Below, in pieces: positions 39,131 through 49,789 of a DNA stretch of 64,000 bases. The notes below the pieces were generated by a model, which saw only the letters and a program-made list of their open reading frames with translations, ran no database searches and was not told where the DNA came from. The stretch covers positions 62,001 to 126,000 of the forward strand of contig NBAY01000040.1 of assembly GCA_002794775.1 (NCBI GenBank). Direction: 5' to 3'. The stretch's first letter is position 1, and every line of letters starts with the position of its first letter. Both the position numbers and the translations under genes were made by a program. The DNA comes from Porodaedalea pini. Lineage: Eukaryota; Basidiomycota; Agaricomycetes; Hymenochaetales; Hymenochaetaceae.

Positions 39131-42100
39131 GAGAAGAACAAGGGACTTCGAATCCGGATTCACTAAAATATAACCAACCATCTGTACAATACATAGATGC
39201 AAACAATGTCAATGGTTTTTCCAATTACGAAGTCCCCACTGGTGTGAATAAAAATGAGGAGTACGAGCAGCTGTTCATGAGAGGAACTGGCGGACGCCAG
39301 CTGGACCTTCTCCTGAACGTCAGACAAAGCGTAGCGGGCGAAGTGAGAGAGGTGGATGCACACACCCTTGTGGACTCAGGGTGTACAGGATCGTGCATCA
39401 ACGTGAGGTTCGTCGAACAGTATGGGTTGGAGACAAAGCGTTACATCCGACCCCTCGCAGTACTCAACGCCGATGGCACGCACAACGAGGCTGGGTTGAT
39501 CGAAGAATATGTCGAAGTCGAGCTCATGATCGGCCACCACAAGGAAAGGATTGTCCTTGCGGTAATGTCCCTAGCATCGTCAAACATATTCCTGGGGTAC
39601 GACTGGCTTCGACGTCATAACCCTGAGGTCGACTGGAAAATGGGTTCAATTGAATTCACTCGCTGTCCAGAGGAATGTGCGATCGAGAGGGAGCTGGTGG
39701 AGGACCTAGGCAAGGTGAAGGAGGTGGTGGAACAGATGAGGAGGGTGAGTGAGATGCAAATGGACAAGGCATCCTGGCCCGCGTACCTCAATGACTACGC
39801 CGACGTTTCCAGCGAAAAAGGCTTTGAGAAGCTGCCAGAACACTGACCCTGGGATCATGTCATCGACTTGAAGCCCGACTTCAAACTGAGCAACTGTAAG
39901 ATCTACCCGCTCATGCCAACGGAGCAACAGTCACTCAAGGACTTCCTCGATGAAAACTTGAAGTCTGGTCGCATCCGACAATCGATATCGCCCATGGCGT
40001 CGCCTTTCTTCTTCATTAAGAAAGCTGACAAATCGCTATGCCCAATCCAGGATTACCGTAAGCTCAATGATGGTATGATAAAGAACAAGTATCCCCTCCC
40101 TCTCATCAACAAACTCGTCGACAAGGTCAAGAAAGCGAAGTACATCACTAAGCTTGACCTTCGCTGGGGGTACTACAATATCCGGATCCGCGAGGGTGAT
40201 GAATGGAAAGCAGCATTTCGCACGAACATGGGACTCTTCAAACCAACGGTCATGTTCTTTGGCCTTTGCAATGCGCCGGCCACGTTCCAGGCTTTTGTCA
40301 ACCACATCTTCAAGGACCTGATCTACACTAACCTGATCATCGTATACCTCGACGACATCCTAATCCTCTCAGAAACCATCAAGGAGCATATCGACACGTC
40401 GAGGCGCGTACTCCAGATCCTCTGAGAAAACGGCCTGTACCTGAAGCCAGAGAAGTGCGAATTCGATGCCAAAGTCATCAAGTACCTCAGTCACATCATT
40501 GGCAATGGCGAGATCAGGGCTGACCCGGCGAAGACGGACGCGATTGCGAACTGGCCTGTCCCACGAAACCTCAAGGAGCTGCAACAGTTCCTCGGCATGG
40601 GAAACTGGCTGAGACAGTTTATTAAGGACTACAGCAAGGTGGTCCGACCGTTGATGTCATTAACAGGCAAGAAGGACTGGGTATGGGAGACCGAACAGCA
40701 GGAAGCGTTCGAGGAGCTGAGACGACGTCTCTGCTCACCTCCAGTCCTAGCCATCGCCAACGACAAAGGCCCTTTCCACATGGAGGCAGACTCGTCAAAC
40801 TTTGCACTCAGCGGCATGTTGTTGCAGAAGCAGGAAGGAAAGTGGAGGGTGATCGCCTACAGATCAGAGGCACTCGAACCAGCAGAACAAAACTACAAGA
40901 TCTACGACAAGGAGATGCTCGCAATCGTTTCAGCACTCAAGGAGTGGCGGCAGTACCTCCTTGGCGCTCACCACAAGATCGAAATCTGGTCCGACCACGC
41001 CAACCTCACCTACTTCAGGTCAGTGCAGAAGCTGAGCTATTGTCAAGCTCGCTGGCAGACCAAACTCGAAGAATTTGACTTCCACCTCGAACACAAGTCG
41101 GGGAAGACAATGGGCAAAGCCGACTTGCTGTCACACATGGCGGGCTATGATCAGGGCAAGGATGACAACGATGGTGTCATGTTCATCAAGGACAAGTGGC
41201 TGAACCGTGGAGTAGTGCGAACATCACGCGACAAGGTGGTGGAACAAGTGGGTGAAGCACAGAGGGCGCAGGACGAGTCGGAGAGGCCAACGAACATGAT
41301 GGAAGTCGACGGGTTGTGGCGGATGAAAGGCAAGATATATGTTCCATCGACGATGAAGGAGGCCGTGTTATGAGAGTGCCACAACTCGGTACTGGCCGGT
41401 CATCCGGGAGCATCGAAGACAGTAGAGCTCATCCGTCACGATTTCTGGTGGGCGTCGATGTTCTCCGATGTCCGAGCGTACGTCCGAGGATGCGACCGTT
41501 GTCAATGGACGAAAGCCTTAAGAATGTCGAGGTCGAGGCCGCTTCATCCAAACGCAGTCCCTGAAGGTCCCTGGGAAATCATCACGGTCGACCTAATCAG
41601 AGAGCTCCCGGACTCTAAGGGACACAACGCGATCTGCGTCTTTGTGGATAGGTTCTCGAAGCAGATGCATGTGATCCCGACAACAACGAAATTGTCAGCG
41701 GAAGGTATGGCTCAGTTATACCGCAACCACGTCTTCTGTCTCCATGGCCTACCAAAGAAGATCATCCACGACCGAGGCACGCAGTTCGATGTGTCGATGA
41801 TGAAGGAGCTGTACAATCTCCTGCACATTGAAGGCAACCCGTCAACCGCGTACCACCCACAAATGGATGGTCAGACGGAATGTGTCAATCAAGAGCTCAA
41901 ACAGTATCTCCGACTCTTCATTGACCATCGGCAATCAGACTGGAAAGACTGGCTCCCCCTCGCAGAGTTTGCTTACAATAACCGCGAACACTCGGCGACG
42001 AAAATGTCACCCTTCTACGTGAACACCGGACGTCACCCTAAGAGCTTCGACACCGTACGAACTTCCTCTGCCAACATGTTGGCGGAAGAATTCACGAAGC

Positions 42101-42725
42101 ACATCAAGGAGACTCATCATGTAGCAAAGGACAATCTGGTCAAGGTGGCAGAGGACATGAAGTGCTACCACGACCAGACAGCAGGGGCTTCGGTGGAGTA
42201 CAAGGCTGGAGACAAGATTTTCCTTGATGGGCGAAACATCAGCACAGACTCGCCGACGAAGAAGCTAGCGGACAAGTGGTATGGTCCCTTCGAGATCGTC
42301 GACAAGGTGGGAGCGAGCGCGTACAAGCTCAAGCTCCCAAAGCGATGGAAAAAGGTCCACCCGGTCTTCAATGAGGCCCTGCTGAAACCCACAGTTGAAC
42401 CGTCCTTCGAAAGTCAGAAACAACAGCCACCGCCGCCACCTGACATCGTCGACAACGAGGAAGAGTACGAGATCGAGGAAGTCCTAGACTCGCGTCTGCA
42501 CCGAGGGAAGCTACAATACCTTGTCAAGTGGGTTGGCTACAACGAACTGACGTGGCAGCCTGAGATGGACTTTGGCGAGAACGCGAAGGAGGCGATCGCT
42601 GAATTCTATCGAAAACACCCCGGTGCCCCTCGAAAACTCGAAATTCCTCACCAACGACTTCGCCCACGCTTCATCAACACCGAGCCAGATGACCGCGATC
42701 TTGGTTGGTTGGGACACCCAACCTT

Positions 42726-42735
42726 GAGGGGGGGG
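42726..42735 (+). promoter_or_regulatory. Polypurine tract of element B
   Basis: GAGGGGGGGG three bases upstream of the 3' LTR, the expected plus-strand primer. Confidence 0.75.
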
Positions 42736-42738
42736 TAA

Positions 42739-43097
42739 TGTCAGAACTCGAACTTTCACCCTTTCTTTATTTCCCCTTTCCCTTTTCCTTTTCTTTTAAC
42801 CGCTCCTTCTTATTATCTTTAATCATCTTTCCAATCACTTCCCACACTCCCTTCACATGACCTTCATTCGTTCCATTCCTGCTCGTTATGTAATGTTAGG
42901 TAATATAGTCTCACGGTTGTTGCTATATAAGTTCTCAGGAATCGCATGAACTCCTTGTTCTGCTTTTCCTCTTACCTCTGCGACGACCTAGCCTGAGTAA
43001 AGCGTGTCCCGAGTCTACGCTCGAGTATAGCACGTCCAAGACGACAGTCAGCCGAGGCCTGCCCAGTCCGAGTCGTCTCCCGGACTCCCGCCTAACA
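42739..43097 (+). repeat. 3' LTR of element B
   Basis: 359 bp, about 10 differences from the 5' copy; followed by CCTGG (43098-43102). Confidence 0.92.
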
Positions 43098-43437
43098 CCT
43101 GGACGTTTTCGGACGTTCGTGTATTACATAAACTTCACAACCGACTTTTCCCGACCCTGGCTCTCCGCATCTCCCTTTGGTGGAGGAGCCACTTAACTTG
43201 GACGTGGGTGATGCTACGTGTACAATCGTCGACGTCGTTGTCGATTGTTATCACTGCCGCGTCCTTCCATCTCATTATTAACTTCGCCGACGAACCCGTT
43301 CAACGTTGGCGTAACCCCAGATTGAACGCACAACCGATCCCTGTCCCTCCACTGTTGTCAAGATAGAGCTCACCGACGAACAGCAATGGGCCCTCCCTGC
43401 ATCAGCCCATTGGGATCCAGACCAACCAAGTTACATC
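43098..43437 (+). other. Leader of element A, downstream part, with right CCTGG duplication
   Basis: Begins with the right CCTGG of element B, then continues the leader of A, broken off at 36947. Co-linear with the leader of B, e.g. GTTCGTGTATTAC and CTTTGGTGGAGGA. Confidence 0.75.
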
Positions 43438-44727
43438 ATGACCAACAACAGCGGCGTTACATACGACATCTGGTGGAGTGAGATCCGGCATAGCTGGTAT
43501 TCGACGAACGAAGAAGGAAGGAGAGCTAGGTGGCCCCCAGCCATCCCGTCGTCACCTGCACCATCAACGTCTACCGTCAACTTACCACTGACTCCAGGAC
43601 CCTACCGCGAGACTCGTAGAGATCTTTCACCACCAACCCCTCCTGAATCTTCGACGCCTGTGCCTGGACCCGCAATGTCAGCAGGAGGTTTCAGTCAACA
43701 GCAGATGGAGCAGATCGCAGCCATCGTCGCAAACGCCTTTGCCCATCAGGCAAACAACCCCCCGACCCCCAGCATCGACGTCGCCCTGCCATGTGAATTC
43801 GCTGGTGGCGACGACTACCTGGACTTCAAATGCGAGGTCCTCCTCTTTGTCTCGGCAAACCCGAGCCGGTACCCGACGTCTGGAAGCAAGATCTACGTCG
43901 CTCTCTCCTACCTAAAGGGTAGCAATGCAGCGACGTGGGCACAGAATTATGTGGAGGAATCAACGACGGCTGGCATCGTGACCTTCACTGACAGTTGGAC
44001 AAGGTTCCAAGAGCACCTAGACGCCTTGTTCGATGACCCGAACTGGAAGGAAAAAGCGCTAGCAGAATTCCAAACCAAGGTTCAGAAGGACCTCACCGCT
44101 GACGAGTTTTTCCAGAAGCTCGACATCATCATCACAAGAGCAGGACTGACAGACGACAGCATCATCTGCGACTGCCTAAAGCACGTGATGAACATCGAGG
44201 TGGTCCGAGGGGTGTTGAGGTCGACGCCAGTACCAACAACGTATGACGACTGGAAGAAGAAGGCCATTGAGATCGATTGTGGCGAACAACAGATCCGCGT
44301 GATACAACGAGGTCGTGCATTCCCACTTCCGCCGCGCCAGCAACAACAGGCACCCCCAACTCATCGACAGGTCCCGACCCCCCATGTCAACAAACGTGAT
44401 GCGACTGGCGTCACTTTTGGAGGTGCCGGCCAGCCGATGGACGTCTCGATGAATGAGGCGCAATGGAGGAGGGCGTGCTGGATCTGTGGTAAACTCGGCC
44501 ACTTCAAGGACACATGCCCGCAAGGGAAGACAATCATGCAGCGCATGCTGCAGATGATGGCACCAGGCAAGCGTCATCTTCTTGCCGACGAGCTGGGTGC
44601 AATGAAGGAATCAGCCTTTGAGGAAGTTGTAGACACTCGGAGGTCAACTGTGGAGGACTATGTGGAGGAAGACAGTGATGACGAAGAGGTTGTTGACTCG
44701 CAGGGTTTTGCGAGTGGTCAGGTGTAG
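43438..44727 (+). CDS. gag of element A (intact)
   Basis: 429 codons with no interruption, although the element is the older of the two and its pol is broken. Ser/Pro-rich N-terminal ~70 residues, then a gag core (FAGGDDYLDFKCEVLLFVSA, YVALSYLKGSNAATWAQNYV) and a CCHC knuckle CWICGKLGHFKDTC near residue 345. The ending is acidic: EDSDDEEVVDSQGFASGQV. The slippery heptamer lies in the codons for Q-G-F just before the stop (44725-44727). Confidence 0.92.
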   Translation: MTNNSGVTYDIWWSEIRHSWYSTNEEGRRARWPPAIPSSPAPSTSTVNLPLTPGPYRETRRDLSPPTPPESSTPVPGPAMSAGGFSQQQMEQIAAIVANAFAHQANNPPTPSIDVALPCEFAGGDDYLDFKCEVLLFVSANPSRYPTSGSKIYVALSYLKGSNAATWAQNYVEESTTAGIVTFTDSWTRFQEHLDALFDDPNWKEKALAEFQTKVQKDLTADEFFQKLDIIITRAGLTDDSIICDCLKHVMNIEVVRGVLRSTPVPTTYDDWKKKAIEIDCGEQQIRVIQRGRAFPLPPRQQQQAPPTHRQVPTPHVNKRDATGVTFGGAGQPMDVSMNEAQWRRACWICGKLGHFKDTCPQGKTIMQRMLQMMAPGKRHLLADELGAMKESAFEEVVDTRRSTVEDYVEEDSDDEEVVDSQGFASGQV

Positions 44728-44745
44728 CCATCGGGGCAACTGACC
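44703..44745 (+). promoter_or_regulatory. Putative -1 ribosomal frameshift signal, element A
   Basis: Slippery G GGT TTT (44703-44709), spacer GCGAGT, stem GGTCAG (44716-44721) with CTGACC (44740-44745), and a possible inner GCC/GGC pairing. The -1 frame has a stop just upstream (TGA 44694-44696) and is open downstream, so the gag/-1 overlap is only about 31 nt and contains the heptamer. Confidence 0.72.
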
Positions 44746-47700
44746 GGGAAGAGCAAGGGGTTTTGGATTTGGACTTGATAAAATATAGTCAACCGTCTGT
44801 ACAACACTTAGATGCAAAAGACGTCGATGACTTTCCTGATTACGAAGCCCCCACTGGTGTGAATGAAGAGGAAGAGTATGAACAGCTGTTCATGAGAGGA
44901 ACTGGCGGACGCCAGCTGGACCTTCTCCTGAACGTCGGATACAGCGTAGCGGGTGAAGTGAGGGAGGTGGATGCACACGCCCTCATAGATTCGGGGTGCA
45001 CAGGGTCGTGCATCGACGTAAGGTTCGTCGAAAGATACAGATTAGAGACGAAACGTTATATCTGACCCCTCACAGTGCTCAATGCCGATGGTACACACAA
45101 TGAGGCCAGGTTGATCAAGAAGTACGTTGATGTTGAACTTATGATCGGCTACCATATGGAACAGATCGTCCTTGCGGTAACCTCGCTGGCATTGTCTAAC
45201 ATATTCCTAGGATACAACTGGCTTCGACGTCACAATTCTAAGGTCGACTGGAAGACGGGTACGCTCGATTTCACCCACTGTCTGAGCGAATGTGCAGTCG
45301 AGAGGGTTAAGGAAGAAGAGATGCAGAGGGTGAAAGAGGCCGTGGAAGAGATTAGGAGAGTGAGAGAGGTGTGAATGGACAAGGCATCCTGGCCCGCATA
45401 CCTCAACAACTATGCCGACGTCTTCTCGGAGAAGGGATTTGAGAAGTTGCCTGAACACCACCCATGGGACCACGTCATTGACCTGAAGCCCGACTTCAAG
45501 CCCAGCGACTGCAAGATCTACCCGCTCACGCCAACAGAACAGCAGTCGCTCAAGGACTTCCTCGACGAAAATTTGAAGTCTGGTTGTATCTGACGATCAA
45601 TATCACCCATGGCGTCGCCCTTCTTCTTCATTAAGAAGGCCGACAAATCGCTACGTCTGATCCAGGATTACCATAAGCTCAATGACGGTACAATCAAGAA
45701 TAAGTATCCTCTCCCTCTCATTGACGAACTCGTCGATAAGGTCAAGAAAGCGAAGTACATCACTAAGCTTGACCTTTGTTGGGGATACTACAACGTCCGG
45801 ATCCGCGAAGGCGATGAGTGGAAGGCGGCCTTTCGCACAAATATGGGTCTCTTTGAACCGACAGTCATGTTCTTCGGTCTTTGTAACGTGCTGGCAACTT
45901 TTCAAGCTTTTGTCAACCACATCTTCAAGGGACTGATCTACGATAACCTGATCATTGTCTACCTCGATGACATACTGATCCTCTCACAAACTCTAGAGGA
46001 ACATATTGAAACCTTGAGGCGTGTCCTTCAGATCCTGCGAGAAAACGGTCTGTACCTGAAGCCCGAAAAGTGTGAATTCGACGCCAAGGTTGTAAAGTAC
46101 CTTGGACACATCGTCGGCAACAGCGAGATCAAGGCTGACCTGGCAAAGACAAAGGCAATTGCGGACTGGCCCGTCCCACAAAACGTTAAGCAACTACAGC
46201 AGTTCCTCAGCATGGGCAACTGGCTGCGACGTTTCATCAAGGACTACAGCAAGGTAGTCCATCCGTTAACATCGTTGACAGGCAAGAAGGACTGGGTATG
46301 GGAGACCGAACAGCAGGAAGCATTCGAGGAGTTGAGATGACATCTCTGCTCACCTCCAGTCCTAGCCATCGCCAATGACGAGGGCCCTTTCTGCATCGAA
46401 GCGGACTCATCGAACTTCGCACTTGGTGGCGTGTTGCTACAGAAACAGGAAGGCAAATGGAGGGTAGTCGCCTACAGGTCGGAGGCGCTCCTGCCAGCAG
46501 AATGAAACTACGAGATCTATGATAAGGAGATGCTCGCAATCGTTTTGGCACTCAAGGAGTGGAGGCAATACCTTCTCAGCGCCCGTCACCTTATCGAGAT
46601 CTGGTCCGATCACGCCAACCTCACCTATTTCAGGTTGATGCAAAAGCTGAGCTATCGACAAGCTCGCTGGCGGACAGAGCTTGAAGAATTCGACTTCCAC
46701 CTCGAGCACAAGTCAGGGAAGACGATGGGCAAGGCGGACTTACTGTCGCGTAAGGTGGGCTATGATGAGGGCAAAGATGACAACAACGGTGTCGTGTTCA
46801 TCAAGGAGAAGTGGCTGAATCGTGGAGTGGTGAGGACATTGCGTGATGAGGTGTTGGATGGAGTGGGTGAGGCGCGGAGGGTGCAGGATGAGTCGGAGAG
46901 GCCAACGAGTATGACGAAAGTCGCCAGGTTGTGGCGGATGAGAGGCAAGGTATACGTGCCGTCATCAATGAAGGAGGCTGTATTGCGGGAATGCCACGAC
47001 TCGGTACTGGCGGGACACCCAGGAGCATCGAAAATGGTGGAGCTCATCCATCGAGACTTCTGGTGGACATCGATGTTCTCCAACGTCCGAGCGTATGTCT
47101 GAGGGTGTGATCGCTGTCAGCAAACAAAGGCTCTGAGGGCGTTGAGGTCAAGGCCACTCCACCCAAACACAGTCCCTGAAGGCCCCTGGGAAATCGTCAC
47201 AGTCGACCTCATCAGAGAACTCCCAGAATCCAAGGGGCACAACACGATCTGCATCTTCATTGATAGGTTCTCGAAACAGATGCACGCAATCCCGACGATG
47301 ACGAAGTTGTCAGTGGAAGACATGGCTCAGCTGTACCGCGACCACGTCTTCCACCTCCATGGCCTGCCGAAGAAGATCATCCACAACCGAGGCACGCAGT
47401 TCGACGCGTCGATGATGAAGGAACTGTACAAACTCCTATACATCAAAGGCAACCCATCGACGGCGTACCACCCACAGACGGATGGTCAAACGGAACGCGT
47501 TAACCAGGAGCTTGAGCAGTACCTTCGACTCTTCATTAACCATCGTCAATCAGACTGGAAGGACTGGCTCTCCCTCACAGAGTTCGCATACAACAACTGC
47601 AAACACTCGGTGACGAAAATGTCCCCCTTCTATGCAAACACAGGATGTCACCCCTTGAGCTTTGACACAACACGAACCTCGTCTGCCAACATGTCGGTGG

Positions 47701-48272
47701 AAGAATTTGCGAAGCACATCAAGGAGACTCATCGCGTTGCGAAGGACAACTTGATCAAGGCGGCGGATGACATGAAGTGCTACCACAATTGAACAGCAGG
47801 GACTTCAGTGGAATACAAGACTGGAGACAAGGTTTTCCTCGACAGGTGAAACATCAGCACAGATTTGCTGACAAAGAAACTCACTGACAAATGGTATGGT
47901 CCCTTCAAGATCGTTGACAAGGTAGGAGCTAGCGCGTACAAACTCAGGCTCCCCAAGCGATGGAAGAAGGTCCACCCAGTCTTCAACGAGGCCCTGCTAA
48001 AACCCGCCATCGAACCATCCTTCGAGAGCCAGAAACAGCCAGCACCGCCGCCGCCTGACATCGTCGACAATGAGGAGGAGTACGAGATCGAGGAAGTTCT
48101 AGACTCGTGTCTGCACTGAGGGAAGCTACAGTACCTCGTCAAGTGGGTTGGATACAATGAACCGACTTGGCAGCCTGAGATGGACTTTGGCGAGAACGCA
48201 AAGGAGGTGATCACTGAATTTTATCTCAAACACCCAGGTGCCCCACGCAAACTCGATATCCCTCGCTCGTGA
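44703..48272 (+). pseudogene. pol of element A, ten internal TGA codons
   Basis: One uninterrupted phase, without frameshifts, broken by TGA at 45063, 45372, 45591, 46338, 46503, 47100, 47790, 47847, 48117 and 48270. Domains as in B: protease [18 protein letters not shown], RNase H, HHCC integrase, chromodomain YEIEEVLDS. The second catalytic Asp of the integrase has become Asn (HNRGTQFD against HDRGTQFD in B). No TAA or TAG interrupts the frame. Confidence 0.9.
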
Positions 48273-48340
48273 CTCCGTCCACTCTTCATCAACACCGAGC
48301 CAGACGACTGTGATCTTGGTTGGTCGGGACGCCCAACCTT

Positions 48341-48352
48341 GAGGGGGGGGGG
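48341..48352 (+). promoter_or_regulatory. Polypurine tract of element A
   Basis: GA followed by ten G, three bases upstream of the 3' LTR. Confidence 0.75.
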
Positions 48353-48355
48353 TAA

Positions 48356-48798
48356 TGTCAGGACTCAAACTTTTTCCTTCTCTCTTATTCCCTTTTTACC
48401 ATTTCACCATTTCCTTTATTTTAATCGCTCCTTTTCATTATAATTAACCGTCTTTATGATCATTTCCCACACTCCTTTCACATGACCTTCATTCGTTCCA
48501 TTTCTAGTTACATAAACTATACAGTACTTAGATAATCCAGTCTCACAATCGGCGCGAATAAAAGGTTCAAGGAACTTGCATGAACACTTGTTCTGCTTTT
48601 CCTCTTACCTCCGTGACGACCTAGGTGAGACCACGTCCCCTCCTGTAGTAGTGTATATTGTATTAATCCTCTTACCTCCGTGATGACCTAGCCTGAGTAT
48701 AGCATGCCCCGAGTTTCCCACTCGAGTACAGCACGTCCCAGACGACAGTCAGCCGAGGCCTGCCCAGTCCGAGTCATCTCCCGGACTCCCGCCTAACA
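48356..48798 (+). repeat. 3' LTR of element A
   Basis: 443 bp including the same ~84 bp expansion as the 5' copy; followed by GAATG (48799-48803). Confidence 0.92.
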
Positions 48799-49789
48799 GA
48801 ATGACGTATAAATCAAGATGCTGGCGAGCAGTAAGGGTTTCTAATCTCACACGCACCGGCCTGAGACAGGCATTTTCAGGGATAGATACTATCCGAAGAG
48901 GGGGAGGGAAAGCAGTTGAAGGAGAATCGTCTGCAGTATTTTATTCATGCTGCCAGTCAAGGACGAAGTGCGGGTTCAGCACCATCGAGCTGCTCAGGTA
49001 CTGAGCTCTACAGGTCAGCCTCCCCCCCCCCCTCCCATGCAACGGAACCTTCCTGCTGCATCACGACGAGGCTTTCACTGACAGTTCATTACCGATATAT
49101 TCTCGAGGATAGATATGACGAGCTCGTTAGTGAGACGAAATTTCCGAGGACATTGCCAGTGTGCTCCTTGAAGGCTTGGTTTGTTCTGAGCTTTTTGCGG
49201 GTAGAAACAGGCTGTTGCCATCGACGCCGTGTCAGGATATATTCGAAGGATCTGTATCACACTTCTTGTGCCACCGCATCCTTGACTCTTGCGTAAGTTT
49301 CGCTGGTGCAGCGCAATGCAAGTATTCTGTATTGAAAATAAACAAATTGTCTTGGAATCATATTGTTCCATAGCCATCAGGGGTACACCATAGCTTGCGG
49401 TTAATAAACAGTAAGATAATAGGGACGATAGAAGCAGTTCCCAAGCAGACATTGTTAAGAAGGCTAAGGTTGTTGGTGGGAAGGTTCAAACTTCATAAGT
49501 CATGATATGCCTTGTTTCGACAGTTGTATTCGTGGGAACGATCTGCGCTTCAGCCGAAATCGAAGTCAAGGACTACCGTAACACCTTGTCCAACCCCCAC
49601 TTCGTCAGTTTACGCGTCTAGCTCATCCTCAAGCTATTTATCGTCCCGATCGCCAGCGTATGCGACTCGTGGGCCACTGTAAACGCGTTTGACGCGTTTT
49701 CCGAGTCCACACCGTCTTTGACGGAGCTTAAACGAAGACTCAGGAGCTAGCGGTCAACAACTTAAACTCGAACACGCCGACCGAAATCG
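48799..49789. other. Right GAATG duplication and intergenic stretch
   Basis: Begins with the target duplication of element A. Then 986 bp with no supported gene; a C-rich run lies at about 49021-49034. Confidence 0.5.

Larger units (their letters stand above)
39088..42738 (+). pseudogene. pol of element B, three internal TGA codons
   Basis: Single frame interrupted only by TGA at 39844, 40423 and 41371. The protease has VDSGCTGS. Reverse transcriptase has [23 protein letters not shown] and YLDDILIL. RNase H has MEADSSNFALSG. The integrase has an HHCC-type region ending in CDRCQ, then TVDLIRELP, HDRGTQFD and HPQMDGQTECVNQE, so the D, D, E positions are kept. The C-terminal chromodomain reads EEYEIEEVLDSRLHRG then YLVKWVGYNELTWQPE. 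The frame ends at TAA 42736-42738, at the polypurine tract. Confidence 0.9.
36953..43097 (+). mobile_element. Ty3/gypsy chromovirus, element B (inner, younger)
   Basis: 6145 bp element with 359 bp LTRs (36953-37311 and 42739-43097) and CCTGG target duplications. Same family and organisation as A but a different LTR subfamily: the first ~270 bp are diverged, while the LTR end and leader are nearly identical to A. Gag has two and pol three in-frame TGA codons. The LTRs differ at about 10 positions. It is inserted in the same orientation as A, about 130 bp downstream of A's 5' LTR. Confidence 0.93.
36372..48798 (+). mobile_element. Ty3/gypsy chromovirus, element A (outer; interrupted by element B)
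   Basis: Full-length LTR retrotransposon bounded by 443 bp LTRs (36372-36814 and 48356-48798) and a GAATG target duplication. Its leader is split at 36947/36953 by insertion of element B; without B it is about 6.3 kb. Internal order: self-primer site, leader, gag (43438-44727, intact), pol in the -1 frame (protease, RT, RNase H, integrase, chromodomain), G-rich polypurine tract (48341-48352). Pol carries ten in-frame TGA codons, so the copy is dead for autonomous movement. Its LTRs differ at about 20 positions, all transitions by my count, which makes it older than B. Confidence 0.93.

Noticed and set aside
38399..48272. TGA read as a sense codon in the retroelements
   Set aside because: TGA ends several host genes here (for example at 30249, 29369 and 52345). 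At most sites the sister element has CGA, so mutation explains the pattern better than recoding.
36372..48798. Repeat-induced point mutation as the cause of the stops
   Set aside because: RIP acts mainly on CpA and would give TAA and TAG from CAA and CAG; neither occurs. A CpG context fits better.
49021..49034. Poly-C tract as a regulatory element
   Set aside because: A single homopolymer-like run with no associated gene start; likely simple sequence.
48916..49296. 126-codon frame after element A
   Set aside because: Low-complexity translation, no family resemblance and no splice context; probably chance.
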